Of a stretch of DNA of 64,000 bases, positions 26,027-35,063 are shown piece after piece. Origin of the DNA: Rhizobium sp. CF080. Its GTDB lineage: Bacteria > Pseudomonadota > Alphaproteobacteria > Rhizobiales > Rhizobiaceae. A program made the position numbers and the translations under genes. Positions within the stretch are counted from its first letter, which is position 1. Each line of letters starts with the position of its first letter. A model generated the notes under the pieces. It was given only the letters and a program-made list of their open reading frames with translations. It was not told the origin of the DNA and did not search any database. The stretch spans positions 1-64,000 of the forward strand of contig NZ_AKKC02000014.1 of the NCBI RefSeq assembly GCF_000282095.2, given 5' to 3'.

Positions 26027-27676
26027 ATGGCACGTCAGTTCATCTATCACATGTCGGGGCTCAACAAGTCCTACGGCGCCAAGAAAATCCTTGAGAACGT
26101 CAATCTGTCTTTCTACCCGGATGCCAAGATCGGTATCCTCGGCCCCAACGGCGCCGGTAAGTCGACCGTGCTGCGCATCATCGCTGGCAAGGACAAGGAA
26201 TATACCGGCGAAGCCTGGCTCGCAGAGGGCGCGACCGTCGGTTACCTGGAGCAGGAGCCGCATCTCGATGCGTCCAAGACCGTTTTCGAGAACGTCATGG
26301 AAGGCGTCGCCAAGAAGACGGCCGTCCTCGACCGTTACAATGAGCTGATGATGAACTATTCCGACGAGACCGCGGAAGAGGGCGCCAAGCTTCAGGACAT
26401 CATCGACAGCCAGAACCTCTGGGATCTGGAAAGCCAGGTCGAGATGGCGATGGAAGCGCTGCGCTGCCCTCCGCGCGATTCGGAAGTCACCAGCCTGTCC
26501 GGTGGTGAACGTCGCCGCGTCGCTCTTTGCCGCCTTCTCCTGTCGCAGCCGGATCTGCTGCTGCTCGACGAACCGACCAACCATCTGGACGCCGAGACCA
26601 TCGCCTGGCTCGAAAAGCATCTGCGCGACTATCCGGGCGCCGTGATGATGATCACCCACGATCGCTACTTCCTGGACAACGTCACGGGCTGGATCCTCGA
26701 GCTCGATCGCGGCCGCGGCATTCCTTACGAAGGCAACTACTCGGCCTACCTGCTCGCCAAGGCCAAGCGCATGCAGCAGGAAAACCGCGAAGAGGCAGGC
26801 CGCCAGAAGGCGATTTCCCGCGAACAGGAATGGATCGCTTCCAGCCCGAAGGCGCGTCAGGCCAAGTCCAAGGCGCGTATCAAGTCCTACGAACAGCTGG
26901 TGGAAGCCGCCGAGAAGCAGCGTCCCGGCGACGCGCAGATCATCATCCCGGTCAGCGAGCGTCTCGGCCAGGTGGTCATCGAGATGGAAGGCATCACCAA
27001 GGGCTTCGAAGGCCGCACGCTGATCAACGACCTGTCGATCAAGCTGCCACCGGGCGGCATCGTCGGCATTATCGGGCCGAACGGCGCCGGCAAGACGACG
27101 CTGTTCCGGATGATCACCGGCCAGGAACAGCCGGATGCCGGCTCGATCCGCGTCGGCGAGACCGTCCATCTCGGTTATGTCGACCAGAGCCGCGATGCAC
27201 TTGATGGCAACAAGACCGTCTGGGAGGAAATCTCCGGCGGTGCTGAAATCATCAAGCTTGGCAAGTTCGACATGAACTCCCGTGCCTATTGCGGCGCCTT
27301 CAACTTCAAGGGCGGCGACCAGCAGCAGAAGGTCGGCAATCTTTCGGGCGGTCAGCGCAACCGCGTTCATCTCGCCAAGATGCTGAAGGCCGGCGGCAAC
27401 GTTCTCCTTCTCGACGAACCGACCAACGACCTCGATACGGAAACGCTGGGTGCGCTCGAAAGCGCGCTGGAAAACTTCGCCGGCTGCGCCATCATCATCA
27501 GCCACGATCGCATGTTCCTCGACCGTCTTGCGACGCATATTCTCGCCTTCGAAGGCGATGGCCATGTGGAGTGGTTCGAAGGCAATTTCGAGGACTATGA
27601 ACAGGACAAGGTCCGCCGCCTCGGCCCCGACGCCCTCAACCCGGGAAGCCAGGCCCACAAGCGTCTGACGCGTTAA
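26027..27676 (+). CDS. ettA: Energy-dependent translational throttle protein (ABC-F)
   Basis: This cytoplasmic ABC-F ATPase binds the ribosomal E site and gates elongation according to the ATP/ADP ratio. The 549 residues contain two ATP cassettes: Walker A GPNGAGKST at 39-47 with LSGGERRRVAL and LDEPTNHLD, then GPNGAGKTT with LSGGQRNRVHL and LDEPTNDLD. Between them lies the charged P-site tRNA-interaction linker. There are no membrane segments. The ATG at 26027 follows a CCGGAG site; the frame runs open further upstream but only across the divergent hydrolase gene. A strong terminator follows. Confidence 0.95.
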   Translation: MARQFIYHMSGLNKSYGAKKILENVNLSFYPDAKIGILGPNGAGKSTVLRIIAGKDKEYTGEAWLAEGATVGYLEQEPHLDASKTVFENVMEGVAKKTAVLDRYNELMMNYSDETAEEGAKLQDIIDSQNLWDLESQVEMAMEALRCPPRDSEVTSLSGGERRRVALCRLLLSQPDLLLLDEPTNHLDAETIAWLEKHLRDYPGAVMMITHDRYFLDNVTGWILELDRGRGIPYEGNYSAYLLAKAKRMQQENREEAGRQKAISREQEWIASSPKARQAKSKARIKSYEQLVEAAEKQRPGDAQIIIPVSERLGQVVIEMEGITKGFEGRTLINDLSIKLPPGGIVGIIGPNGAGKTTLFRMITGQEQPDAGSIRVGETVHLGYVDQSRDALDGNKTVWEEISGGAEIIKLGKFDMNSRAYCGAFNFKGGDQQQKVGNLSGGQRNRVHLAKMLKAGGNVLLLDEPTNDLDTETLGALESALENFAGCAIIISHDRMFLDRLATHILAFEGDGHVEWFEGNFEDYEQDKVRRLGPDALNPGSQAHKRLTR

Positions 27677-27701
27677 TATTTTTTAGCTTTATCTAAGTTA
27701 G

Positions 27702-27726
27702 AACCCCGGCTTTGCCGGGGTTTTGC
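27702..27726 (+). terminator. Rho-independent terminator of ettA
   Basis: Arms AACCCCGGC (27702-27710) and GCCGGGGTT (27714-27722) enclose a TTT loop and are followed by TT. It lies 26 bp after the stop. Confidence 0.9.
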
Positions 27727-27903
27727 ATTCTGGGCGGGTTAATAAATGCTAAATCTAGCACCCCCAAATTTACTGGGATTTCTTATGTAGGCCAATCAAG
27801 ACAATTGCAAAGTTTGCGGCGCAGTTTTCGCCCTCGGGGAGGGTCCATGATTTGCGGGCCTTATAAGCTGTCATGACGACGGGGCCATTTCGAGGGTTTG
27901 TCC

Positions 27904-30231
27904 ATGCTGCGTCTCATCGAGCGCTTGCCTTTCCGTACGTCTCTGACGCTTCTCGCTTCCGTTCCGCTTCTGGCCGTCATTGCGCTTGGTGGAATTTCCA
28001 GTTGGGATGCCTATAACAAGTATCGCGAATTGGACCGCGCGGTGGCGCTGCAGTCGCTGGCACTTTCGGCCAGCGACCTGATGAGCCTTACGCCCGTCGA
28101 GAGCTCTGCTCCGCCCGCGCAGAGGCCGGAAGCCCGTGCTAAGGTCGATGCGGCTGAAAAGAGGCTCGTCAACCTGTTCAAGGAGGCCAAAGCGCTCGGT
28201 TATGACGATCGGAGCCTCCAGGAGCTTGTCGCTTCGCTGGAAGAGCGCTTCGCCCGGATGGGCGAATTTCGTGCCAAGATCGACGGCGGCGATACCAACC
28301 AGCTCCTGCCGGCCCAGTACGTTTCCCCGATCAGCGAGCGTTGCCTCGACATCATCGGCCGGGTGATCGGCCTGATCGAGGATCGCGGCCTCTCGCGCAG
28401 CCTTGAAGGCTTCTACGACCTCGTTCAAACCAACAACGGTTATGTCATCCTGAACCGGATGGGGCAGCAATATACGAAGAACGGCAAGCTGGAGGCAGAA
28501 GAAATCGGCCGCTATATTCAGGGTCGCCAGCAGATCAAGATTTTCGAAAAGCCGCTTCGCAGCTTTGCTTCCGCGAGCACGCTTTCGAAGTGGGATGCCT
28601 ATTGGAAGTCCGCGGACGGCGAATCCATCACCAAGATGGTCAAGACATTCGACACCTTGAAGCCATACACACCCGCCGCCGGCGACTATGAAGGATGGAC
28701 GAACACGATCGAGAAGCGCCGCGTATTCGGCGTCGGCCTGATCGATGAGGCCGCGGCGGAGGTCAAGCAGATTGGTGACGCCAAATCGGCAGAAGCAGCC
28801 TCCACTCTGCAGTTCTTGTTCCTCTCGCTGGGCGTCTTCCTCGTTGCCGTCGTCGCGCTCAGCGTATTGATCGCCCGCAGCCTGTCGGGCTCGATCCGCA
28901 AGATCGGCGATCGCATGGCAAGCCTTGCTTCGGGCAATACGCAGGATGCGATCCCCTATGCGGACCGCAAGGACGGCATCGGCGACATGGCGCGCTCGGT
29001 CGAGATTTTTCGCGAGGCCGCCATTCGCAACCATCAGCTCGAAGCCGAGGCCGAAAGCACGCGCCGCCGTTCGGAGGCCGAGCGTCTCGAACTGCAGCAG
29101 CAGACCGAGGCGGAAGCGGAAGCACGTCTCACGCAGGCGACAAGCGCCCTTGCCGCAAACCTGCGGCGGCTTGCCGCCGGCGACATGCTTTGCGAGGTCA
29201 ACGAAGCGCTTGCACCGCAGTTCGAAGGACTGCGCCACGACTTCAACACCTCCGTGCGTCAGCTGCGCGATGCGCTTTTGAGCGTCGGCAACTCGGTCTC
29301 TACCGTCAACAGCGGCTCGAAGGAAATCTCCGACGCCTCGGACAACCTGTCCAAGCGCACGGAACAGCAGGCCGCATCGCTGGAGGAAACTGCGGCGGCC
29401 CTGGAAGAGATCACCGCCAACGTCGTTTCCACCTCGAAACGTACCGCCGAAGCCCGCGACGTCGTCCGCGACGCCCGCACCCGCGCGGACCAGTCGGGCC
29501 AGGTCGTCCGCAATGCGGTCGCCGCCATGGAGCGAATCGAAAAGTCGTCGCAGCAGATCGGCCAGATCATCGGCGTGATCGACGAAATCGCCTTCCAGAC
29601 CAACCTTCTCGCCCTCAACGCGGGCGTCGAGGCGGCGCGTGCCGGTGAAGCCGGCAAGGGCTTTGCGGTCGTTGCACAGGAAGTCCGCGAACTCGCTCAG
29701 CGCTCGGCAAATGCGGCCAAAGAAATCAAGTCACTGATCTCCAACTCGGCGATTGCGGTTGGCGAAGGCGTCAAGCTCGTCAGCGAGACCGGCGACGGGC
29801 TCAGCGTCATCGAGCAACTGGTGCAGACCGTCAACGGCCATATGGATGCGATCGCCATCGCAGCCCAGGAGCAGTCGGTCGGCCTTGCGCAGGTGAACAC
29901 GGCGGTCAACCACATGGACCAGTCGACCCAGCAGAATGCCGCGATGGTCGAAGAAATGAACGCAGCCGGCGCCGGCCTTGCTCAGGAAAGCGCAAAACTC
30001 AACGATCTGCTGTCGCATTTCGAATTCGGAAACGGCGGGGCAGGTCAGCTTCGTGATACCGCAGCCCGCATGCGCGCGCCTGCGGCGCCCGCTCCGGCAA
30101 GTCGTCCGGCTTTTGCGCCGGCCAGCCGTCCTGCCGCCGCCCAGCCAAGCCGCCCGGCGCCGTCGCGTGCCCCGGTTTCGCGTGGAAATGCCGCGGTCGC
30201 GCAGTCGTCCGACGAGTGGGAAGAATTCTGA
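27904..30231 (+). CDS. Methyl-accepting chemotaxis protein
   Basis: This 775-residue transmembrane receptor signals through CheA/CheW. TM1 is at about 13-32; a large periplasmic sensing region (NIT-like in length) runs to about 298; TM2 is at 300-322; a HAMP domain follows and a second HAMP-like segment lies near 420-455. The cytoplasmic four-helix signalling tip is IDEIAFQTNLLALNAG from residue 559. After a Pro/Ala-rich linker the protein ends in EWEEF, a good fit to the xWxxF pentapeptide that tethers the methylation enzymes CheR/CheB. The start is ATG 27904 after CGAGGG. The gene is monocistronic; the ligand is unknown. Confidence 0.95.
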   Translation: MLRLIERLPFRTSLTLLASVPLLAVIALGGISSWDAYNKYRELDRAVALQSLALSASDLMSLTPVESSAPPAQRPEARAKVDAAEKRLVNLFKEAKALGYDDRSLQELVASLEERFARMGEFRAKIDGGDTNQLLPAQYVSPISERCLDIIGRVIGLIEDRGLSRSLEGFYDLVQTNNGYVILNRMGQQYTKNGKLEAEEIGRYIQGRQQIKIFEKPLRSFASASTLSKWDAYWKSADGESITKMVKTFDTLKPYTPAAGDYEGWTNTIEKRRVFGVGLIDEAAAEVKQIGDAKSAEAASTLQFLFLSLGVFLVAVVALSVLIARSLSGSIRKIGDRMASLASGNTQDAIPYADRKDGIGDMARSVEIFREAAIRNHQLEAEAESTRRRSEAERLELQQQTEAEAEARLTQATSALAANLRRLAAGDMLCEVNEALAPQFEGLRHDFNTSVRQLRDALLSVGNSVSTVNSGSKEISDASDNLSKRTEQQAASLEETAAALEEITANVVSTSKRTAEARDVVRDARTRADQSGQVVRNAVAAMERIEKSSQQIGQIIGVIDEIAFQTNLLALNAGVEAARAGEAGKGFAVVAQEVRELAQRSANAAKEIKSLISNSAIAVGEGVKLVSETGDGLSVIEQLVQTVNGHMDAIAIAAQEQSVGLAQVNTAVNHMDQSTQQNAAMVEEMNAAGAGLAQESAKLNDLLSHFEFGNGGAGQLRDTAARMRAPAAPAPASRPAFAPASRPAAAQPSRPAPSRAPVSRGNAAVAQSSDEWEEF

Positions 30232-30256
30232 TCCCGTCCACCACGAACGAAACTTA

Positions 30257-30287
30257 AGAAGGCGGCTTCGGCCGCCTTCTGTTTTTT
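30257..30287 (+). terminator. Rho-independent terminator of the chemoreceptor gene
   Basis: Arms AGAAGGCGGC and GCCGCCTTCT (30257-30266, 30271-30280) cap a TTCG tetraloop and are followed by GTTTTTT. Confidence 0.93.
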
Positions 30288-30338
30288 GGCCGCTCCTTAT
30301 CGGATCAATCAGTTGCCGCTTGCATAGGTCCCTGAAAT

Positions 30339-30360
30339 CATATAAACATATCTTTATATG
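30339..30360. promoter_or_regulatory. Palindromic operator upstream of the ArsR-methyltransferase/metF operon
   Basis: A perfect inverted repeat, CATATAAA-CATATC-TTTATATG, sits 24 bp before the start codon in an AT-rich patch. Its position and form suit an ArsR-type dimer, so autoregulation together with metF is likely. It resembles in style the SAH-responsive (SahR) sites described in proteobacteria, but the match was not tested. Confidence 0.65.
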
Positions 30361-30384
30361 TTGATTGCATGAGGATGCGGCTGA

Positions 30385-31383
30385 ATGGGATTGTCGCTCG
30401 ACACTCTGGTGGACGTACTGAAAACAGCCGGCGAGCCGACGCGCTTTCGCCTGCTTGCGCTTCTCGCTGCCGGGGACCTGACCGTCACCGACCTTACCGA
30501 AATCCTGGGACAATCGCAGCCACGCATTTCGCGGCATCTGAAGCTGCTTGCCGAGGAAGCGCTGATCGATCGCTATCAGGAAGGCGCCTGGGCTTATTTC
30601 CGGCTGAAGCAGGACGGCAAGGCGGCGGCGCTGGTGAGAACGCTGCTGGCCGCTTCGTCGGAGGACGATCCGGTCCTGCTCCGCGACAGCGAGCGGCTGA
30701 CGATGGTCAAGCGCCTGCATGCCGAGCGGGCCCAGGCCTATTTCAGCCGCAACGCTTCCGAATGGGATGAGCTTCGTCGCCTGCATATCAGCGACGCTGC
30801 CGTCGAGTCGGCGCTGCTCAAGCTGATCGGCACGACGCCGGTCGATGCGCTTCTCGATCTCGGCACCGGCACCGGCTGGATCCTGCAGCTTCTGTCCAAT
30901 CTCTACCGTCGTGCCGTCGGCATCGACGCGAGCCGCGACATGCTTTCGGTCGCCCGCTCCAACCTCGACAAGGCCGGCATCGTCAAGGCGTCGGTCCGCC
31001 ATGGCGACATTCTCAACCTGCCGCTCGAAGGCCAGGATTTCGACCTGATCACTGTTCACCAGGTGCTGCACTTCCTCGACCAGCCGGAGCTGGCGATCGC
31101 CGAGGCAGCGCGTGTGCTGCGTCCGGGCGGCCGCCTGCTGATCGTCGATCTCGCGCCGCATACGCTCGAATATCTGCGCGAAGACCATGCCCATGTGCGT
31201 CTCGGCTTTTCCCATCAGGTGATGGCGGAATGGCTGGAGAAAGTGGGCCTCGAAGTCGAACAGGCGCTCGATCTCGGATCCGGCAAGGAAGGCGGACTGA
31301 CGGCCACCGTCTGGCTTGCCCGCGACCGCCGCCTGCTGATCGCCGCCCATCATGAATCTGCCCAATCGCAAACCGTCCTTTAA
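30385..31383 (+). CDS. ArsR-family regulator fused to a SAM-dependent methyltransferase (SahR-like)
   Basis: The 332-residue protein joins an N-terminal ArsR winged helix (about 1-95; LTEILGQSQPRISRHLKLL is the HTH) to a class I methyltransferase domain with motif I LDLGTGTGW at about 156 and an acidic GIDAS at the end of strand 2. No ArsR metal-binding Cys cluster is visible. Its position 13 bp before metF and the palindrome upstream suggest control of the methionine cycle, with the methyltransferase fold acting as a SAM/SAH sensor (inference, consistent with SahR work). The ATG at 30385 has GAGG 10 nt ahead. Confidence 0.88.
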   Translation: MGLSLDTLVDVLKTAGEPTRFRLLALLAAGDLTVTDLTEILGQSQPRISRHLKLLAEEALIDRYQEGAWAYFRLKQDGKAAALVRTLLAASSEDDPVLLRDSERLTMVKRLHAERAQAYFSRNASEWDELRRLHISDAAVESALLKLIGTTPVDALLDLGTGTGWILQLLSNLYRRAVGIDASRDMLSVARSNLDKAGIVKASVRHGDILNLPLEGQDFDLITVHQVLHFLDQPELAIAEAARVLRPGGRLLIVDLAPHTLEYLREDHAHVRLGFSHQVMAEWLEKVGLEVEQALDLGSGKEGGLTATVWLARDRRLLIAAHHESAQSQTVL

Positions 31384-31396
31384 GGGAGCTGAACCA

Positions 31397-32284
31397 ATGA
31401 CCGCCGATAGCGAAACTTTCAGCGTTTCCTTCGAATTCTTCCCGCCGAAGTCGGACGAGATGGAAGGGCAGCTGTGGAATACAGTCGATGAACTGGCGCT
31501 CTGGGATCCACGGTTCGTCTCGGTCACCTATGGGGCCGGTGGTTCGACCAAGGCACCGACGATCAACACGGTGCGCCGCCTGGTCGGCGAGACCTCGCTT
31601 GCGACCGCCGCACACCTGACCTGCGTCGATGCCACGCGCGAAGAAACCCATTCCGTCGTCGGCGATTACCGCGCCGCCGGCATCCGCCACATCGTTGCCC
31701 TGCGCGGTGATCCGGCGAGCGGCATCGGCACCGAGTATCGCCCGCATCCGCAGGGTTATGCCAATGCGGCAGATCTGGTGCGCGGCCTGACCGAGCTCGG
31801 CGGTTTCGACATTTCCGTCTCCGCCTATCCCGAAAAGCATCCGGAAAGTGCGGATCTTGCCGCAGACATCGAGATGCTGAAGCGCAAGGCGGATGCAGGT
31901 GCCGCCCGGGCGCTCACCCAGTTCTTCTTCGACAACGACGTCTTTGAACGTTACCTCGAAAAGGTCCGGGCCGCCGGCATCGCCATCCCGATCGTGCCGG
32001 GCATCATGCCGATCCAGAACCTCTCCCAGCTTAAGCGTTTCGCCGGCCGCTGCGGCTCCTCGGTTCCATCCTTCCTGGATGCCCGTTTCGAGGGATTGGA
32101 CGACACGCCCGAGGATCGCGCCAATGTGGCTGCCGATATCGCCGCCGAACAGATCGAGGATCTTATACGCCGTGGCATTGACGACTTCCATATCTACACG
32201 ATGAACCGGGCGCCGCTCGTATCCGCCGTCCTGCAGAAGCTTGGCCGCCGGCAGATCCGCACCCCGCGTACCGCTGCCGCCTGA
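31397..32284 (+). CDS. metF: 5,10-methylenetetrahydrofolate reductase
   Basis: This flavoprotein reduces 5,10-methylene-THF to 5-methyl-THF, the methyl donor for MetH. The 295-residue TIM-barrel protein starts SVSFEFFPPKSDEM, the family's N-terminal signature holding the catalytic Glu. HLTCVDATREE, HIVALRGDP and the FFFDNDVF segment near residue 177 are also typical. The ATG at 31397 has AAGGGAG ahead, overlapping the stop of the regulator gene region. It is co-transcribed with the ArsR-methyltransferase gene and terminated by the hairpin just after it. Confidence 0.96.
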   Translation: MTADSETFSVSFEFFPPKSDEMEGQLWNTVDELALWDPRFVSVTYGAGGSTKAPTINTVRRLVGETSLATAAHLTCVDATREETHSVVGDYRAAGIRHIVALRGDPASGIGTEYRPHPQGYANAADLVRGLTELGGFDISVSAYPEKHPESADLAADIEMLKRKADAGAARALTQFFFDNDVFERYLEKVRAAGIAIPIVPGIMPIQNLSQLKRFAGRCGSSVPSFLDARFEGLDDTPEDRANVAADIAAEQIEDLIRRGIDDFHIYTMNRAPLVSAVLQKLGRRQIRTPRTAAA

Positions 32285-32295
32285 GCGCGTTGAAA

Positions 32296-32330
32296 AAAAC
32301 GCATGCTCCTACGAAAGGAGCATGCGTTTT
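32296..32330. terminator. Bidirectional terminator between metF and the small-protein gene
   Basis: Perfect 15-bp arms (32296-32310, 32316-32330) start with AAAA and end with TTTT around ACGAA. The hairpin lies 11 bp after metF and 68 bp beyond the convergent small ORF. Confidence 0.93.
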
Positions 32331-32398
32331 CACCGGAAGTGCTGATTATCAAACGGTCGTGGATGCGATATTTGAACTGGTAGTGGAACTGGTGGCGC

Positions 32399-32476
32399 TC
32401 AAATGAAGAGCATGGATGCCACAAACACAAACGCTGCACCGACTACCAAGACATTGAGAGAGTATGTACGTCCCAT
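32399..32476 (-). CDS. 25-residue single-span membrane peptide
   Basis: Reading leftward from ATG 32474-32476 gives 25 codons and TGA: MGRTYSLN followed by a 17-residue hydrophobic segment ending in LFI. A consensus AGGAGG (32482-32487) stands 5 nt from the start. The basic Arg at residue 3 before the span predicts N-terminus inside. It has its own space: an AT-rich region upstream, the eamA terminator beyond that, and the metF bidirectional terminator downstream. Such peptides often modulate membrane complexes, but no function is known here. It is too short for usual gene callers; a fortuitous ORF remains possible. Confidence 0.7.
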   Translation of the reverse strand: MGRTYSLNVLVVGAAFVFVASMLFI

Positions 32477-32643
32477 GTCTGCCTCCTTGCGTTGACGGGG
32501 AGACTTTATGTCGGTTTTATGCCGGTTGGGAAGCGTCTTTCGATGCTGCAGTGCCGTCGGCCTGTTATCCTTACGTCGCCGGTAATATTATAAGATACTG
32601 ATTTTTATATATAAACTAACCATTAATCTTAATTTATGCACGG

Positions 32644-32663
32644 TTAAAAAGCCGTGTACGGCT
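32644..32663 (-). terminator. Rho-independent terminator of the downstream EamA gene
   Basis: On the minus strand AGCCGT-AC-ACGGCT is followed by TTTT (with the stem's last T, five in a row), 38 bp beyond the EamA stop. It separates that gene from the small membrane-peptide gene. An AT-rich stretch of about 60 bp (32575-32640) follows, the likely promoter of the peptide gene. Confidence 0.65.
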
Positions 32664-32700
32664 GTTAACTTCTGACATATTCCGTGATGGTTTCGCCTCG

Positions 32701-33630
32701 TTACGATGCTCTCGGTGCTGAATTGCTGCGCCTGCGAAGGAGCCTTCCGTCGAGCAGGACGAGGCCGAAGCCGATCAGCAGCATGCCGATCAGGTCGGTC
32801 GCCTCCAATCTTTCGCCGAGGAATAGCGCGCCGAGAAGAATGGCGCTCGGAGGTACGACGAGCGTGACCAGAGAGGCGTTGGTGGCACCCGCGAGCCCCA
32901 GAATCCGGAAAAAGAGGAGATAGGCAAAGGCGGTCGACAGCAGCGCGAGGGCGAGTATCGCGAGGATGGCGTTCAGGGATGGCGCCGGCAGGACCCAGGG
33001 CTGGTCGGCGATCAGCGACACGGGCAGCATCATCAGGCTGGAGGCGGTGAGCTGTCCAGTGGCGCTGACGGGTGCCGGCAGTCCGCGGAAGCGTTTGCCG
33101 TAGGTGCCGGCCACTCCGTAGGAGACGGCTGCCAAGACCGGCAGGATCAGCGCCCAGAACGGTACCGAGGCGGCCGCCGTGATGCCGGGGCCGATCAGCA
33201 CGGCCGTGCCGGCCAGGCCCGCGAGGCAGCCGGCAATTTTCGCGCCCGTCAGCTTCTCGTCGGTCGTCCAGCGATTGGCGATCAGCACCGTCCAGATCGG
33301 TGTGGTCGCGTTGAGGATCGAGGCGAGGCCTGCGCCGATTTCGGTCTGGCCGAAGAAGATCAGCGTGTGGGGCAGGGCGTTGTTGATGAAGCCCATCACC
33401 AGGAACGACCGCCAATGGGTGCCAAGCGTCGCATAGAGCCCGAACCGGCCATGCAGATAGATGTGCAGCGCCGCTGCCGCCAGGAACAGGCGCAGGAAGA
33501 CGAGCGTGAAGGGCGGCACTTCCAGGACCGCGATGCGCGCGAAGAAGAAGGATCCGCCCCAGATCAGCCCGAGCAGCAGGATCAGTGCCCAGACGATGGC
33601 GCCGGGCTTTGAAATGGTGGCGGTTGTCAT
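32701..33630 (-). CDS. EamA-family (DMT) transporter
   Basis: The 309-residue inner-membrane carrier has about ten helices in two EamA repeats. The N-terminal LLLGLIWGGSFFFARIA helix and the LNATTPIWTVL segment are typical of the exporter branch. It stands alone, upstream of a terminator. The substrate is unknown. It is not closely similar in sequence to the other EamA protein in this window. Confidence 0.9.
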   Translation of the reverse strand: MTTATISKPGAIVWALILLLGLIWGGSFFFARIAVLEVPPFTLVFLRLFLAAAALHIYLHGRFGLYATLGTHWRSFLVMGFINNALPHTLIFFGQTEIGAGLASILNATTPIWTVLIANRWTTDEKLTGAKIAGCLAGLAGTAVLIGPGITAAASVPFWALILPVLAAVSYGVAGTYGKRFRGLPAPVSATGQLTASSLMMLPVSLIADQPWVLPAPSLNAILAILALALLSTAFAYLLFFRILGLAGATNASLVTLVVPPSAILLGALFLGERLEATDLIGMLLIGFGLVLLDGRLLRRRSNSAPRAS

Positions 33631-33680
33631 CCGGTATCTCCCTCGCGGTCAAGGCGAGGGGATAGCTCTATGGTCCACGA

Positions 33681-33710
33681 GTCGCCACCCGATTTCGTTC
33701 GGGGGGCGAC
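33681..33710 (-). terminator. Hairpin after the MltB-like gene, possible terminator
   Basis: GTCGCC-A-CCCGA pairs with TCGGGG-GGCGAC around TTTCGT-type loop bases, 10 bp beyond the mltB-like stop on the minus strand. No U-tract follows, so termination is uncertain. Confidence 0.35.
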
Positions 33711-33719
33711 GATTGCTGT

Positions 33720-34922
33720 TCAGAGAGCGGAGAGCAGAGACAGGGTCGGCCAGCCGTCGGCCGGCAGGCCGAGACGTGCCTGTTCCTTCTGGACGGCCTG
33801 GCGGGTGCCCGATCCGAGAATGCCGTCGACCTTGCCGATATCATGGCCGAGCGCTTCGAGCTTGGTCTGCAGCGCCTTCATGCCGCCGTCGTCGAGACCC
33901 TGTTCCGGCGTGCCCTTCAGATAGGTCGGAGCGCCGGAAAGCCGGGTGGCGAAATAGGCGGCCGAGGTCGTGTAGATGAACGACTGGTTCCATTCCAGAT
34001 AGATGTTGAAGTTCGGATAGGTCAGGAAGGTCGGTCCCTTGCGGCCCTGCGGCAGGATGAGGGCTGCCGGCAGGTTGCCGAAGCTGGTGACGCCATCGCG
34101 CGGGACAACGCCGAGCTTGAACCATTCGCTGGCCGGCATTTCGTTGCCGAGACCCGACTTGTCCCAGGGAAGATCTTCCGGCAGCGTCACTTCCTGGATC
34201 CAGGGCTGGCCGGGCTTGAAGCCCATGCTCTGGATGAATTTGGCGGCCGTCAGGATGGCATCCGGGGAACTGGTCTTGACGTTGATATGGCCATCTCCGT
34301 CACCGTCGACGCCATGCGCGATGATATCCTCGGGAAGCATCTGGACCTGGCCGATTTCGCCGGCCCATGCGCCGGTATTGGTCGACGGATTGAGGTCGCC
34401 GTGCTGAACCATCTCGATCAGGGCGATCAGCTGCGGGCGAAAGAGTTCGGGGCGGCGGCAGTCATGCGAAAGCGTTACCAGCGCGTTGCGGGTGTTGAAG
34501 TCGCCCTGGACGGCACCGAAATCGGTTTCCATCGCCCAGAATGCGGTGATGACGCCCGGTGCGACGCCGAATTCCTTCTCGGCGCGGGCGAAGACGTCCG
34601 CATACTGCTTGATCTTCTGGCGACCGATGTCGAGGCGCGCCTGGCTGACAGTGCGCTGCGAGAATTCCAGGAAGGTCTGGCGGAAGACGCCCTGGGCCCG
34701 GTCCCGGGACAAGACCTTCTGGTCGATCTGGGCGCCGGCGAGCGCCTCGTCTGCTGCGCTCGCTGAGGCGCCCTTTGAAATGGCTTCCGCCTTGACGCCG
34801 TTCAGGAAGGCGCCGAAATCGCCGCCACAGGCGGGAGCCGGCGTCTGGGCGAGTGCGGTGGAGGCGAGGCAACTGGTGATGACGGAGGCAATAGCCAGGC
34901 GGCGGGCAAAACGAGCGGACAT
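33720..34922 (-). CDS. Lytic murein transglycosylase, MltB family
   Basis: This periplasmic enzyme cleaves the glycan strands of peptidoglycan, forming anhydro-MurNAc ends. The 400 residues comprise a signal peptide (cleavage after STALAQ near 26), an SLT_2 domain with catalytic E132 in AMETDFG and GQVQMLPEDI downstream, and a C-terminal peptidoglycan-binding domain (LEALGHDIGKVDGILGSGTR near 350-370). There is no lipobox, so it is soluble, unlike E. coli MltB. It forms a rightmost-first minus-strand run with the GH25 gene but is separated from it by 141 bp. Confidence 0.94.
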   Translation of the reverse strand: MSARFARRLAIASVITSCLASTALAQTPAPACGGDFGAFLNGVKAEAISKGASASAADEALAGAQIDQKVLSRDRAQGVFRQTFLEFSQRTVSQARLDIGRQKIKQYADVFARAEKEFGVAPGVITAFWAMETDFGAVQGDFNTRNALVTLSHDCRRPELFRPQLIALIEMVQHGDLNPSTNTGAWAGEIGQVQMLPEDIIAHGVDGDGDGHINVKTSSPDAILTAAKFIQSMGFKPGQPWIQEVTLPEDLPWDKSGLGNEMPASEWFKLGVVPRDGVTSFGNLPAALILPQGRKGPTFLTYPNFNIYLEWNQSFIYTTSAAYFATRLSGAPTYLKGTPEQGLDDGGMKALQTKLEALGHDIGKVDGILGSGTRQAVQKEQARLGLPADGWPTLSLLSAL

Positions 34923-35063
34923 TCGGCGTTCCTAGAATCTGAGTAAGCGCCGTCCGATGTCGGAAAAATTTGTGACCGAAACATGGGCGGCAGCCCTGTT
35001 GGCGCAGTTTTTATCGCAACTGCTCACACATTGCCAGACAACAGTTCGCCAGGTGAACGGGAC

